NCBI RefSeq assembly: GCF_030499575.1 | Contig: NZ_JASTLC010000001.1 | Span: 6,410,001 to 6,474,000, forward strand | Length of the DNA: 64,000 nucleotides | Reading direction: 5' to 3' | From: Streptomyces sp. DG2A-72 | GTDB lineage: Bacteria > Actinomycetota > Actinomycetes > Streptomycetales > Streptomycetaceae | Shown: piece after piece, positions 25,107-33,469 of the stretch | Layout: each line of letters opens with the position of its first letter | Numbering within the stretch: the stretch's first letter is position 1 | The notes under the pieces: generated by a model | Told to the model about the DNA's origin: nothing | The model's input: the letters and a program-made list of their open reading frames with translations, nothing else | Database searches by the model: none | Position numbers and translations under genes: made by a program

Positions 25107-25370
25107 GAGCTCTCTTCCCTATCGGGACGACAACTTCGGTCCAGGCCAATGTGGGTGGGCCGGGTGCCGCCAGGCAGGGTTCGGACGCGCCCCTTGTGCA
25201 AAGGGCGCGAGGATGTTAATCGGACGTCTGTTCATATCGAATGATGGGGCGGACCGTGTCCAAGTGCCTTGCCGTCATGGCCTGTTGGTCTACCGGCTAG
25301 CTGGTGTCCATGACAGGTTCGCGTTACGCCGCGATGATCATCGCTCACTCTATGTGACGGGGGTGATCTG

Positions 25371-26210
25371 GTGTGGCGGTCCGAGCTGCGCGCGTTCCTC
25401 GGGTCCCGGCGGGCCCGGCTCCGTCCCGAGGACGTGGGCCTGGAGAGCTACGGCACCGTCCGCCGCGTTCCGGGTCTGCGGCGCGAGGAGTTGGCGCAGC
25501 TGGCGGGCCTTGGGATCGACTACTACGTCCGCTTGGAGCAGGGCCGCGTCAGACACGGGGTCTCCGACTCCGTCGTGGACGCCCTGGCCCGGGTCTTACG
25601 GCTGAGTGACACGGAGCGGGAGCATCTGTACAACCTGACCCACCCCCACCCCCACCGGCGGCGGACAGTGGCTGCCGAACGGGTCCCGACGGGTGTGCGA
25701 CGGCTGTTGGACGGCCTGGACGACACGCCGGGATACGTGGTGGGGCAGCGGACGCAGCTGCTCACCTGGAACCGGCCCGCGTCGACGCTGTTCCTCGACT
25801 TCGACTCCCTGCCTGAGGCGGAGCGGAACCTCGCCCGCCTGCTGTTCCTCGACCCGTCGACACAGAAGCTCTTCCGCGACTGGGATTCGGTGGCCCGCGA
25901 CACCGTCGCCCGGCTGCACCTGGAGGTCGGCCGCCGGCCATGGGACGGTGGCCTGGCGGCACTGATAGGCGATCTCTCCCGGTCCAGTGCCGCGTTCGAG
26001 GCGCTGTGGGCCGAGCAGGATGTGACCGACAGACTCTCAGGCAGCTATCGCATCGAGTCCCCCGGGCTCGGTCGCCTGTCTGTGGGTTTCTGCACGTTGG
26101 TGCCGCCCGGCGAGCCGGATCAGGCGCTGTACCTCTTCACCCCGGAACACGAGGATCCGCCGCGCGCACTAGTGGCGGCGGCGGTTGCCCGGCCCGCGAC
26201 TTCGGGATGA
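25371..26210 (+). CDS. HTH regulator with MmyB-like ligand-binding domain
   Basis: A 279-aa protein. The XRE helix-turn-helix at residues about 5–85 has the family signature RRVPGLRREELAQLAGLGIDYYVRLEQGR. It is followed by the MmyB-like (PAS-type, fatty-acid-binding) domain with GYVVGQRTQLLTWNRPASTLFLDF and ARLLFLDPSTQKLFRDWDSVARDTVARLHLEVG. Such regulators usually control a nearby oxidoreductase; here the divergent neighbour is the secreted protease. The GTG start is preceded by GGGGGTGATCTG. The gene ends 7 bases from the end of the converging FkbM gene. Confidence 0.88.
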   Translation: MWRSELRAFLGSRRARLRPEDVGLESYGTVRRVPGLRREELAQLAGLGIDYYVRLEQGRVRHGVSDSVVDALARVLRLSDTEREHLYNLTHPHPHRRRTVAAERVPTGVRRLLDGLDDTPGYVVGQRTQLLTWNRPASTLFLDFDSLPEAERNLARLLFLDPSTQKLFRDWDSVARDTVARLHLEVGRRPWDGGLAALIGDLSRSSAAFEALWAEQDVTDRLSGSYRIESPGLGRLSVGFCTLVPPGEPDQALYLFTPEHEDPPRALVAAAVARPATSG

Positions 26211-26217
26211 AACGCAC

Positions 26218-27060
26218 TCAATCGTGCGGCGTGAACAGCAGATTCCGCGTCTTGCGCGGCCGAGGCGCATACCACGGCACGAGGGTCCCGTCGGCTTCGG
26301 TGACCCAGTTGCAGTCGTAGCCGAGGGGGTTGAACTCGGAGAGGAGCGCGTCCATCTCCGCGTCCAGCAGCGCTTCCAGCATCACAGTCGGCCGGTCGCG
26401 CTTCAGTACTTGCCGGGCCCCCTCGAGGACCGACATCTCATGGCCCTCGACGTCGATCTTGATGAGGTCCAGCTTGGTATCGGCGAACACCTCGTCCAGG
26501 GACAGCAGTCGGATCCGCTTCAGCTCGGCGTCGGCGGCGGCCGCCTCCAGGGTCGAGCCCGTGGAGAGGAGGTTTCCCGAGAAGCGGACGCTGATCTCGG
26601 CCCATCCAGCCTGACTGGAGACCCCCGCCTGGTAAAGCTTGACGTTCTGGACGCCGTTCGAGCGGACGTTCACCGAGAGGCGGGCGTGGATCTGGTCCAC
26701 CGGCTCGAAGGCATGGATCTTCGCCTTGGGGCTGGCGAGGGCGGCGATCATCGAGAAATAGCCGACGTGCGCTCCGACGTCGGCGATCGTCGCGCTCTTC
26801 GCGGCCAGCTGCGACCAGGTGGCGAGGCTGCCGGGCTCGTAGCCGAACTCGCCGTTCCACAAGGTGTCGAGGGCGACCGCGTCGTCGTTCACGCAGAACA
26901 TGACGAACGGCGGGCAATAAGGGGAGTTGATCTCTGCGTAGCCTCTATAGGGATGCTTCTTGCGGTGGGTGACGATGATGTCGCTCGTGCTGACCGGTCG
27001 AACGGATGGTGCGTGGGCCAGCATGCGGGCATTGGCTTCGTCGAGCTGGGGTATACGCAT
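26218..27060 (-). CDS. FkbM-family SAM methyltransferase
   Basis: A 280-aa protein. The FkbM core is present: ATIADVGAHVGYFSMIAALA (motif I), IHAFEPVDQIHARLSVNV, and the LDLIKIDVEGHEMSVLEGA signature, then PTVMLEALL. FkbM enzymes methylate hydroxyls, often on sugars of glycan loci. The frame continues open upstream into the next gene, but ATG at 27060 gives the natural start. It lies beside the polysialyltransferase and GT2 genes on the same strand, so a role in decorating the wall polymer is likely but inferred. A terminator separates it from those genes. Confidence 0.88.
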   Translation of the reverse strand: MRIPQLDEANARMLAHAPSVRPVSTSDIIVTHRKKHPYRGYAEINSPYCPPFVMFCVNDDAVALDTLWNGEFGYEPGSLATWSQLAAKSATIADVGAHVGYFSMIAALASPKAKIHAFEPVDQIHARLSVNVRSNGVQNVKLYQAGVSSQAGWAEISVRFSGNLLSTGSTLEAAAADAELKRIRLLSLDEVFADTKLDLIKIDVEGHEMSVLEGARQVLKRDRPTVMLEALLDAEMDALLSEFNPLGYDCNWVTEADGTLVPWYAPRPRKTRNLLFTPHD

Positions 27061-27113
27061 CACGCGATGGTAGAGCCGTGGCCATCCTCTGTCACAGGCT
27101 CTGCAAAACTTCG

Positions 27114-27149
27114 AAAAGGCCAGGTCACGGGTGCGCGACCTGGCCTTTT
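27114..27149. terminator. terminator hairpin with flanking A/T tracts
   Basis: A perfect 13-bp stem (27114–27126 with 27137–27149, AAAAGGCCAGGTC arm), a 10-base loop and a following T run. The A/T ends make it work in either direction. It ends the GT2–polysialyltransferase operon. Confidence 0.88.
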
Positions 27150-27194
27150 TCGGGAGGACATCTTCAAGGACCCCCGTGTTCACGGCTAATTCGC

Positions 27195-28535
27195 TCAGCG
27201 TTTCACGGCCTTCTTCAGCGCCCGCGCCCGCCGCACCACCCGGCGTGCCGTCGAGTTGCGGGGCAGGAAGGAGAGCCGCTCCGGGATGCCGCCGGGCAGG
27301 CCCAGCGAGGTGAGTCGCTTGCGCTTGAAGTAGCGCTGGGTGCGCGGGCCGAAGTGCTCGGAGAGGTAGCGCTCCGCGACCGGGCGCAGGCTCGCGTAGA
27401 TCTGCGGCTGCATGGTGAACCCTATGGCGGTGACCAGGGCCCACAGCGTGTCCGCGGGGACGGTCTCCTCGCCCTTGCGGTTCTCCAGGTCCGGCAGCAC
27501 CGCGTCGGCCAGCACCGCGGGGACGCGGTTGCTGTTCTGGTACGGCGTCAGCCGCTCCAGGAGCGGCTCGGTGCCGATGCGGGCGACCGGGAGGTCGTAG
27601 AACGCGGAGGCGGTGAACAGCGCCGTCGAGAAGCAGCCGACGACCAGCCCGGGCCGGGACTTCTCGAACAGCACCTCGGCGAGGACCGGGGAGTCCAGGA
27701 CGGTCAGGTCGACGCCGAGCTTCTCGGCCTCGGTCTCCAGGATCCGGCTGTAGCGGGCCGGTGCGGTGGGGTGCGGCTTGAAGACGATCGAGCGGTGCCC
27801 GCGCGCCACGGCTCCGCGCATCATCCGCACGTGCAGCTCCTCTTCCTCCTTGGGGGAGAGGATGTTCAGCGCGGACAGGTACTGGCCGAGCAGCAGCGCC
27901 GCGTTGTCCGGCAGAACCGGCAACTCCGGTACGACGCCGCCGAGTCCGCTGAGCACCTTCAGGAACGCCGGCGCCGGCACGACCTGCGCCGGGACGTCGA
28001 ACTCGGTCAGCAGCATCGGCGTCAGACCGGGCACCAGGTCCAGGTGCAGCAGGCGCCGTACCCGGGTGCCGACCAGCGGGTCCAGCTTGTTGCGGGTGGG
28101 GCCGTAGCTCATCAGGCCGTCGGCGTACACGTCGATCGGGGCGCCGGTGAACAGCTGGGCCAGCGTGAGTGCCGGGCTGACCTGGATGGACTCCAGGACC
28201 AGCTCCACCCGGTCCTCGCCCAGGCCCCACAGCAGCCGCAGATACCGCTCGAACAACGGGATGTCGTCCGGGCGGGGCGTCCAGGCCCCGGGGTGGAAGG
28301 GCTTGATGGCCTCGTTGTAGGACAGCACGCCGTCGAAGTGGTCGCGCAGCGACTCGAAGCCCGGCATCTCGTCGACGGCGGGCGTGGTCTCCGGCGTCCC
28401 GGCGTTGTTGAACACCAGCAGCAGCCGGCGGTCCGCCTCGGCGAAGCAGTCCGAGTCGATCGCGGCGGCCAGCGTGGCCGCTCCGTACAGCGTCGAGGCG
28501 CAGAAGATCTGGGTCGTACGGGAGGACGAGGACAT
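27195..28535 (-). CDS. polysialyltransferase-like glycosyltransferase
   Basis: A 446-aa soluble protein. It has features of bacterial polysialyltransferase-type enzymes: IFCASTLYGAATLAAAI near the start, a conserved KPHPT (SIVFKPHPTAPARYS) and VVGCFSTALFTAS, corresponding to the HP and S motifs that hold the CMP-sugar donor. A basic C-terminus (RRVVRRARALKKAVKR) suggests membrane association. Its ATG shares one base with the stop of the GT2 gene (TGATG), so translation is coupled. It probably extends or caps a Kdn/nonulosonate-containing chain. Confidence 0.82.
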   Translation of the reverse strand: MSSSSRTTQIFCASTLYGAATLAAAIDSDCFAEADRRLLLVFNNAGTPETTPAVDEMPGFESLRDHFDGVLSYNEAIKPFHPGAWTPRPDDIPLFERYLRLLWGLGEDRVELVLESIQVSPALTLAQLFTGAPIDVYADGLMSYGPTRNKLDPLVGTRVRRLLHLDLVPGLTPMLLTEFDVPAQVVPAPAFLKVLSGLGGVVPELPVLPDNAALLLGQYLSALNILSPKEEEELHVRMMRGAVARGHRSIVFKPHPTAPARYSRILETEAEKLGVDLTVLDSPVLAEVLFEKSRPGLVVGCFSTALFTASAFYDLPVARIGTEPLLERLTPYQNSNRVPAVLADAVLPDLENRKGEETVPADTLWALVTAIGFTMQPQIYASLRPVAERYLSEHFGPRTQRYFKRKRLTSLGLPGGIPERLSFLPRNSTARRVVRRARALKKAVKR

Positions 28536-29605
28536 CAGGCGGCCGCCTTCGCAGTGGTGACCCGGCGCCGCAGCCGCCGCAGCTTGCTGGCCCGGCGCAG
28601 GTCCATCGTGTCGAGCACATCGACGAGCTGGTCCTGCGGCATGCGCTTGATCGCCGCCGCGGACCGGATCCGCAGCTGCTTGGCCACCTCCGGCTCGAAC
28701 TTCTCGATCTCGGACAGGTGGTGGGCGATGATCGCGCAGTACGTCCGCACGGCCTTCGGCAGCAGCCGGTCGGCGTCCCGGTCGGCCGCCGTCTCCTCAA
28801 TCACCTGGTCGAAGGCACGAATGAAGTCGAGTTGACGGACGTCACCGATCTGAGTGAGAGAGGAAGCGACCCCGCGCCGGTAGAAGACACCCAGCAGACC
28901 GACCACGGCGAACGACTCCGCCTCGCGGTGCAGCTTCCAGATCCACGGCCGGTCCTCGGCGGTGCGCAGCCCGTGGGTGAAGTGCAGCAGTCCCTTGTCC
29001 AGCAGACGGCGGTGGTAGGCGCCGGCCCAGGCGTAGGCGTAGTCCACCGAGGTCGAGCGGTCGGCGGGGAGGATCGCGTCGCGCGGGTTGAGCACCTCGT
29101 TACGGCGGCCGTGCGGGTGTCGGTGCACCGAGCGGGCGCGGGCGGTGGCCTGGACGTGGTCCGTCCGGATGAAGTCGCAGCCCAGCTCCTCGATGGCCGA
29201 GACCAGGTCGGAGAGGTAGCCGGGGGCGATCCAGTCGTCGCCGTCGAGGAAGGTCAGGTACTCGCCGGTCGCCGCGTCGAGGCCCGTGTTGCGCGCGGTG
29301 GCCAGCCCTCCGTTCTCCTCGTGGCGGATGAAGCGCATCTGGGCGACGTCCGAGAGCTCCTCGGCGGCCCGTTCGAGAATCGCGGGGGTTTCGTCCTTGG
29401 ATTTGTCGTCTACCAGGATGAACTCGAAGTCGCGCCTGGCGTTCGCGCGCAGGCTTCTGAGCATGTCGGGGGCGTATTGCTGCACGTTGTAGAACGGCAC
29501 GATCACGGAGAGCTTTGGCACCTGCGAAAGCCTAGAGGGCTCACCGGCGGCAGAACTTTCTGGTGATCGTACTACAGGTGAACTCAGTGTGTCGGAACGG
29601 TGCAT
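28535..29605 (-). CDS. family 2 glycosyltransferase
   Basis: A 356-aa GT-A enzyme. KLSVIVPFYNVQQYAPDMLRSL begins the GT2 domain, with EFILVDDKSKDETPAIL, NGGLATARNTGLDAATGEYLTFLDGDDW (the DxD-type metal motif) and a C-terminal helical part. The frame is open to 29857, but the ATG at 29605, preceded by GGAAG, gives a normal N-terminus. It is the first gene of a two-gene operon with the polysialyltransferase-like gene and diverges from the DUF6716 gene. The hydrophilic C-terminus places it in the cytoplasm, building the polymer. Confidence 0.88.
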   Translation of the reverse strand: MHRSDTLSSPVVRSPESSAAGEPSRLSQVPKLSVIVPFYNVQQYAPDMLRSLRANARRDFEFILVDDKSKDETPAILERAAEELSDVAQMRFIRHEENGGLATARNTGLDAATGEYLTFLDGDDWIAPGYLSDLVSAIEELGCDFIRTDHVQATARARSVHRHPHGRRNEVLNPRDAILPADRSTSVDYAYAWAGAYHRRLLDKGLLHFTHGLRTAEDRPWIWKLHREAESFAVVGLLGVFYRRGVASSLTQIGDVRQLDFIRAFDQVIEETAADRDADRLLPKAVRTYCAIIAHHLSEIEKFEPEVAKQLRIRSAAAIKRMPQDQLVDVLDTMDLRRASKLRRLRRRVTTAKAAA

Positions 29606-29686
29606 ACCATGTACTTCCGCAGGTCTGACGGGCCAGTTCGGTTGTCGTGGTGCTGTTGTTAACCTTTTGTTGAGTCGCGGTTGGGC

Positions 29687-29692
29687 TATACA
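29687..29692 (+). promoter_or_regulatory. possible -10 element giving a leaderless transcript
   Basis: TATACA lies only 7 bases before the ATG of the next gene, where a transcription start would coincide with the start codon. No clear -35 or usable Shine–Dalgarno is present (AGGA is 2 bases from the ATG). This fits a leaderless mRNA, common in Streptomyces. Confidence 0.4.
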
Positions 29693-29698
29693 TAGGAA

Positions 29699-31063
29699 AT
29701 GCTTCCTAGCGTCTTCGACGTGCCAGCAAGTACAAGCAAGCCCCCGCGGATCGCCGTGCTCGCGGACTCCGACACCCGCTGGAAATGGGGTGCCCTGACC
29801 GCGGGTCGTATCGCTCCGGGCCCGTCCATGGAAACCGGACCGCGAGGCGACACGCAAGTTGCCCCTGCCCTGAGCGGTTTTCTGCTACGCGGCCGGGCCA
29901 CCCCAACCGCCCGCCAGCTGGCGGAAGTCGGCGTCCAGGCCGACTCCCTGCGGGAGGTGACAGCCGTCGAGTTCCTGCGTGCCATGGACCAGGAGGAGTA
30001 CGACATCGTCGTGCTCGCTCTCGTCGGCGGTGGTGTCCAGGCGATGCTGCACGGCCTCAAGCGGGTCTGGGAGGGCCGCCCCAAGCGTCCCGTCGTCGTC
30101 ACCGGCTATGTCGGCGTCGTCTACGAGAAGCTCGCCGACGGCCTCCTGCTGCGGCACGGTGCGGACCTCGTCCTCGCCAACTCCCGCCAGGACGCGGACC
30201 GCTTCCGGGGTGTGTACGACGGTGTGGGCGCCGACTCCTCGTCGGTCACCGAAGTCGCCCTGCCGTTCCTGGGCGGCGCGGCCTACACGGGTGAACACGA
30301 GCCGTACACCGTGGTTTTCGCCGCGCAGCCCTCGGTCCCCGAGAGCCGCAAGGACCGTACGTACCTGCTGGACCGGCTGATTCAGCACGCCCGCAAGCAC
30401 CCCGAGCGCGAGGTGCTGCTCAAGCTGCGCTCCAAGCCGGGCGAACACACCACGCACATCGAGGAGTTGCCGTACCAGAAGCTGGCGCAGAAGACCGATC
30501 TGCCCGCCAACTTCCGCCTGGTGTACGGGCACATGGGCGAGGTCCTCGACCGCACCGACCTGATGGTCACGGTCAGTTCCACGGCGGCGCTGGAAGCCCT
30601 GCACCGACGCATTCCCACGGTCATCCTCACCGACCTGGGTGTACGCGAGATGCTTGGCAATCACCATTTCGTGGGGTCCGGCTGCCTCGCCTCCTGGGAC
30701 CAGCTCGACGAGGGACACCGGCCCACCCCGGACGAGGAGTGGGTGTCCCGGCAGGGCGTCGCGGCCGACGGCACGTATGAGACGGCGTTCGACGCGGCCC
30801 GCGAACGGATCGCCAAGCTGCTCGCCTCGCCCGAACTGCCGCCCCTCACCCCGTACTACACACCGGCGACCGCGCCCGGCTATCTGCCCGGCATACTCGC
30901 CCGCCACCACCTCGGCCCGGACGGCAGTCCGCTGCCCGGTGCGCCCGCCGCGGACAAGGAGCCCGGACCGGTCCGGCAGATCGTGCGCCGGGCGGCGCGC
31001 GGCGCCTACCGGCACGGCGTCCAGCGGGTCGCGCCCGTGATCCGGCGCATGGGGGAGCTGTGA
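29699..31063 (+). CDS. putative glycosyltransferase of the DUF6716 type
   Basis: A 454-aa protein with a GT-B-like pattern. Rossmann-type starts are PRIAVLADSDTRWKWGAL and YDIVVLALVGGGVQAMLHGL, and a donor-side half has VLLKLRSKPGEH, VYGHMGEVLDRTDLMVTVSSTAALEALHRRIPTVIL. I recall this family as DUF6716, putative glycosyltransferase. It opens the plus-strand operon that makes and activates a nonulosonic acid. It probably uses that CMP-sugar or modifies its product. The C-terminal region is basic (RRAARGAYRHGVQRVAPVIRR). Confidence 0.78.
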   Translation: MLPSVFDVPASTSKPPRIAVLADSDTRWKWGALTAGRIAPGPSMETGPRGDTQVAPALSGFLLRGRATPTARQLAEVGVQADSLREVTAVEFLRAMDQEEYDIVVLALVGGGVQAMLHGLKRVWEGRPKRPVVVTGYVGVVYEKLADGLLLRHGADLVLANSRQDADRFRGVYDGVGADSSSVTEVALPFLGGAAYTGEHEPYTVVFAAQPSVPESRKDRTYLLDRLIQHARKHPEREVLLKLRSKPGEHTTHIEELPYQKLAQKTDLPANFRLVYGHMGEVLDRTDLMVTVSSTAALEALHRRIPTVILTDLGVREMLGNHHFVGSGCLASWDQLDEGHRPTPDEEWVSRQGVAADGTYETAFDAARERIAKLLASPELPPLTPYYTPATAPGYLPGILARHHLGPDGSPLPGAPAADKEPGPVRQIVRRAARGAYRHGVQRVAPVIRRMGEL

Positions 31064-31170
31064 GCGACCCGACCGGGGCGCCGGGACGCGTCCCGCACCC
31101 CTCGCGAGCAAACGCGGGGCCTTCGCAGGACAACCAAGGCCCTTCGCAAGAAGTCCAAGGAGTTATGTCC

Positions 31171-32403
31171 ATGACCAACTCGCAAGCAGACCGAGGTGCT
31201 TCGGTGCGCCGGGTGCTCGCTGTGATCCCCGCGCGTGGCGGCTCCAAGGGCGTGCCCGCGAAGAACCTCGCCCCCGTCGGGGGCGTGCCGCTGGTGGCCC
31301 GCGCGGTACGCGAGTGCCGTGCCGCACGACTGGTGACCGACGTCGTCGTCTCCACCGACGACCAGGCGATCGCGGCCGCGGCCCGGCAGGCGGGCGCCGA
31401 GGTCGTGCTCCGCCCGGCCGCCATCGCCGGCGACACGGCGACCTCCGAGGCCGCCGTGCTGCACGCCATGGACGCGCACGAGGCGCTGCACGGGTCCTCG
31501 GTGGACGTGGTGATGCTGGTGCAGTGCACCAGCCCGTTCATCGCCCGGGAGGACGTGGACGGCGTCGCCGCGGCGATCGTCGACAACGGCGCGGACACCG
31601 CGGTGACCGTGGCCGCGTTCCACGGGTTCATCTGGCGGGACGGCGACGAGGGCGCGGACGACGGCGGCCACGGCGTCAACCACGACAAGTCCTTCCGCCC
31701 GCGCCGCCAGGACCGCCCCCAGGACTTCCTGGAGACCGGCGCCGCCTACGCGATGGACGCGGCCGGCTTCCGCAAGTACCAGCACCGCTTCTTCGGCCGC
31801 ACCGAGCTGGTCCGCACGGACCCCGCCCGTGTGCTGGAGATCGACGACCACCACGAGCTGGCGCGGGCCCGGGCTCTCGCCCCCCTCTTCGACGCGGACC
31901 GCCCCGGTTCGCTGCCGACCGCCGCCGACATCGACGCGGTCGTCCTTGACTTCGACGGCACCCAGACCGATGACCGGGTGCTGATCGACGCCGATGGAAA
32001 GGAGTTCGTCTCCGTGCACCGCGGAGACGGCCTCGGCATCGCGGCCCTGCGCAAGTCGGGCCTGAAGATGCTGATCCTGTCCACGGAGCAGAACCCGGTG
32101 GTCGCCGCCCGGGCCCGGAAGCTGCAGATTCCGGTCCTGCACGGCATCGACCGGAAAGACCTCGCGCTGAAGCAGTGGTGCGAGGAGCAGGGCATCGCGC
32201 CTGAGCGCGTGCTCTACGTCGGCAACGACGTCAACGACCTCCCGTGCTTCGCCCTCGTGGGCTGGCCCGTGGCGGTCGCGAGCGCCCACGACGTCGTGCG
32301 CGGCGCCGCACGCGCGGTCACCACCATCCCCGGTGGCGACGGCGCGATCCGAGAGATCGCCAGCTGGATCCTCGGCCCCTCTCTCGATTCCCTCACCAAG
32401 TAA
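31171..32403 (+). CDS. CMP-nonulosonate synthetase fused to a HAD phosphatase
   Basis: A protein of 410 aa from the chosen ATG. Residues about 12–225 are an acylneuraminate/Kdn cytidylyltransferase: VLAVIPARGGSKGVPAKNLAPVGGVPLVARAV (nucleotide loop), VVVSTDDQAIA, VMLVQCTSPF. Residues about 250–410 are a KdsC-type HAD phosphatase: VVLDFDGTQTDDRV (nucleophile Asp), LILSTEQNPVV, and YVGNDVNDLPCF (metal Asp). The fusion would activate the sugar with CTP and also dephosphorylate the 9-phosphate precursor. A longer start overlaps the previous stop (GTGA, 31060), but AAGGAG lies 8 bases before the ATG at 31171. The residues encoded upstream are low-complexity. Confidence 0.9.
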   Translation: MTNSQADRGASVRRVLAVIPARGGSKGVPAKNLAPVGGVPLVARAVRECRAARLVTDVVVSTDDQAIAAAARQAGAEVVLRPAAIAGDTATSEAAVLHAMDAHEALHGSSVDVVMLVQCTSPFIAREDVDGVAAAIVDNGADTAVTVAAFHGFIWRDGDEGADDGGHGVNHDKSFRPRRQDRPQDFLETGAAYAMDAAGFRKYQHRFFGRTELVRTDPARVLEIDDHHELARARALAPLFDADRPGSLPTAADIDAVVLDFDGTQTDDRVLIDADGKEFVSVHRGDGLGIAALRKSGLKMLILSTEQNPVVAARARKLQIPVLHGIDRKDLALKQWCEEQGIAPERVLYVGNDVNDLPCFALVGWPVAVASAHDVVRGAARAVTTIPGGDGAIREIASWILGPSLDSLTK

Positions 32404-32411
32404 GGAAAACC

Positions 32412-33350
32412 ATGAGCACCAACACCCGCATCCGTTCGTTCGGTTCGCGCGAGGTCGGCCCCGGCAAGCCCGTCTACGTCTGTGGCGAGATCGGCATCAA
32501 CCACAACGGTGAGCTGGAGAACGCCTTCAAGCTGATCGACGTGGCCGCCGAGGCCGGCTGTGACGCGGTGAAGTTCCAGAAGCGCACCCCGGAGATCTGC
32601 ACCCCGCGCAACCAGTGGGACATCGAGCGCGACACCCCCTGGGGCCGGATGACCTACATCGACTACCGCCACCGCGTGGAGTTCGGTGAGGACGAGTACC
32701 GCCAGATCGACGAGTACTGCAAGTCCAAGGACATCGCCTGGTTCGCCTCCCCGTGGGACACCGAGGCCGTCGCCTTCCTCGAGAAGTTCAACGTCCCCGC
32801 CCACAAGGTCGCCTCCGCGTCCCTCACCGACGACGAGCTGCTGAAGGCGCTGCGCGCCACCGGCCGCGCGGTCATCCTCTCCACCGGCATGTCGACCCCG
32901 AAGCAGATCCGCCACGCGGTCGAGGTCCTGGGCTCGGACAACATCGTCATGTGCCACGCCACCTCGACCTACCCGGCGAAGGCCGAGGAGCTCAACCTCC
33001 GCGTGATCAACACGCTGGAGAAGGAGTACCCGAACGTCCCGATCGGCTACTCCGGCCACGAGACCGGCCTGCAGACCACGCTGGCCGCGGTCGCGCTGGG
33101 AGCGGTGTTCGTCGAGCGCCACATCACCCTGGACCGCGCGATGTGGGGCTCCGACCAGGCCGCCTCCGTCGAGCCGCAGGGCCTCACGCGCCTCGTCCGT
33201 GACATCCGCACCATCGAGGCCTCCCTCGGTGACGGTGTCAAGAAGGTCTACGAGTCCGAGCTGGGCCCGATGAAGAAGCTGCGCCGCGTCACCGGCGTCG
33301 TCGCCGAGGCGGAGATCGCCGCCGCCGCGGGCGAGCCGCTCCAGGTCTGA
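32412..33350 (+). CDS. nonulosonic acid (Kdn/sialic acid) synthase, NeuB-type without SAF domain
   Basis: A 312-aa (beta/alpha)8 enzyme that condenses phosphoenolpyruvate with a hexose-type acceptor. Motifs are YVCGEIGINHNGELENAFKLID, AVKFQKRTPE, WFASPWD, VILSTGMSTPKQI, MCHATSTYPAKAEELNL, GYSGHETGL, ERHITLDRAMWGSDQAAS. Most NeuB proteins are about 345 aa with a C-terminal antifreeze-like (SAF) lid; that lid is absent here. AAGGAAA precedes the ATG and the gap to the synthetase is 8 bases, so they form one operon. In the corresponding S. coelicolor region the product is, as I recall, Kdn for teichulosonic acid; the exact sugar cannot be read here. Confidence 0.92.
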   Translation: MSTNTRIRSFGSREVGPGKPVYVCGEIGINHNGELENAFKLIDVAAEAGCDAVKFQKRTPEICTPRNQWDIERDTPWGRMTYIDYRHRVEFGEDEYRQIDEYCKSKDIAWFASPWDTEAVAFLEKFNVPAHKVASASLTDDELLKALRATGRAVILSTGMSTPKQIRHAVEVLGSDNIVMCHATSTYPAKAEELNLRVINTLEKEYPNVPIGYSGHETGLQTTLAAVALGAVFVERHITLDRAMWGSDQAASVEPQGLTRLVRDIRTIEASLGDGVKKVYESELGPMKKLRRVTGVVAEAEIAAAAGEPLQV

Positions 33351-33367
33351 TCCCCCTCAGACAACGA

Positions 33368-33401
33368 TTCGGGGCGGACACCGGCCGGTGTCCGCCCCGA
33401 A
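33368..33401. terminator. 34-base perfect palindrome terminator after the synthase gene
   Basis: TTCGGGGCGGACACCGG (33368–33384) is followed immediately by its exact reverse complement (33385–33401). It lies 17 bases after the synthase stop. It may attenuate rather than separate the downstream transferase gene on the same strand. Confidence 0.85.
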
Positions 33402-33469
33402 CGCCCCCCCAGAACGCTTAGAGTTCGCAGCGCGCAGACAGCGCCTTACGACGGGACGGTCGTACGCCG

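Noticed and set aside
31060..31170. A longer start for the CMP-sugar synthetase at GTG 31060
   Set aside because: The extra residues are low-complexity and the AAGGAG is correctly placed for ATG 31171.
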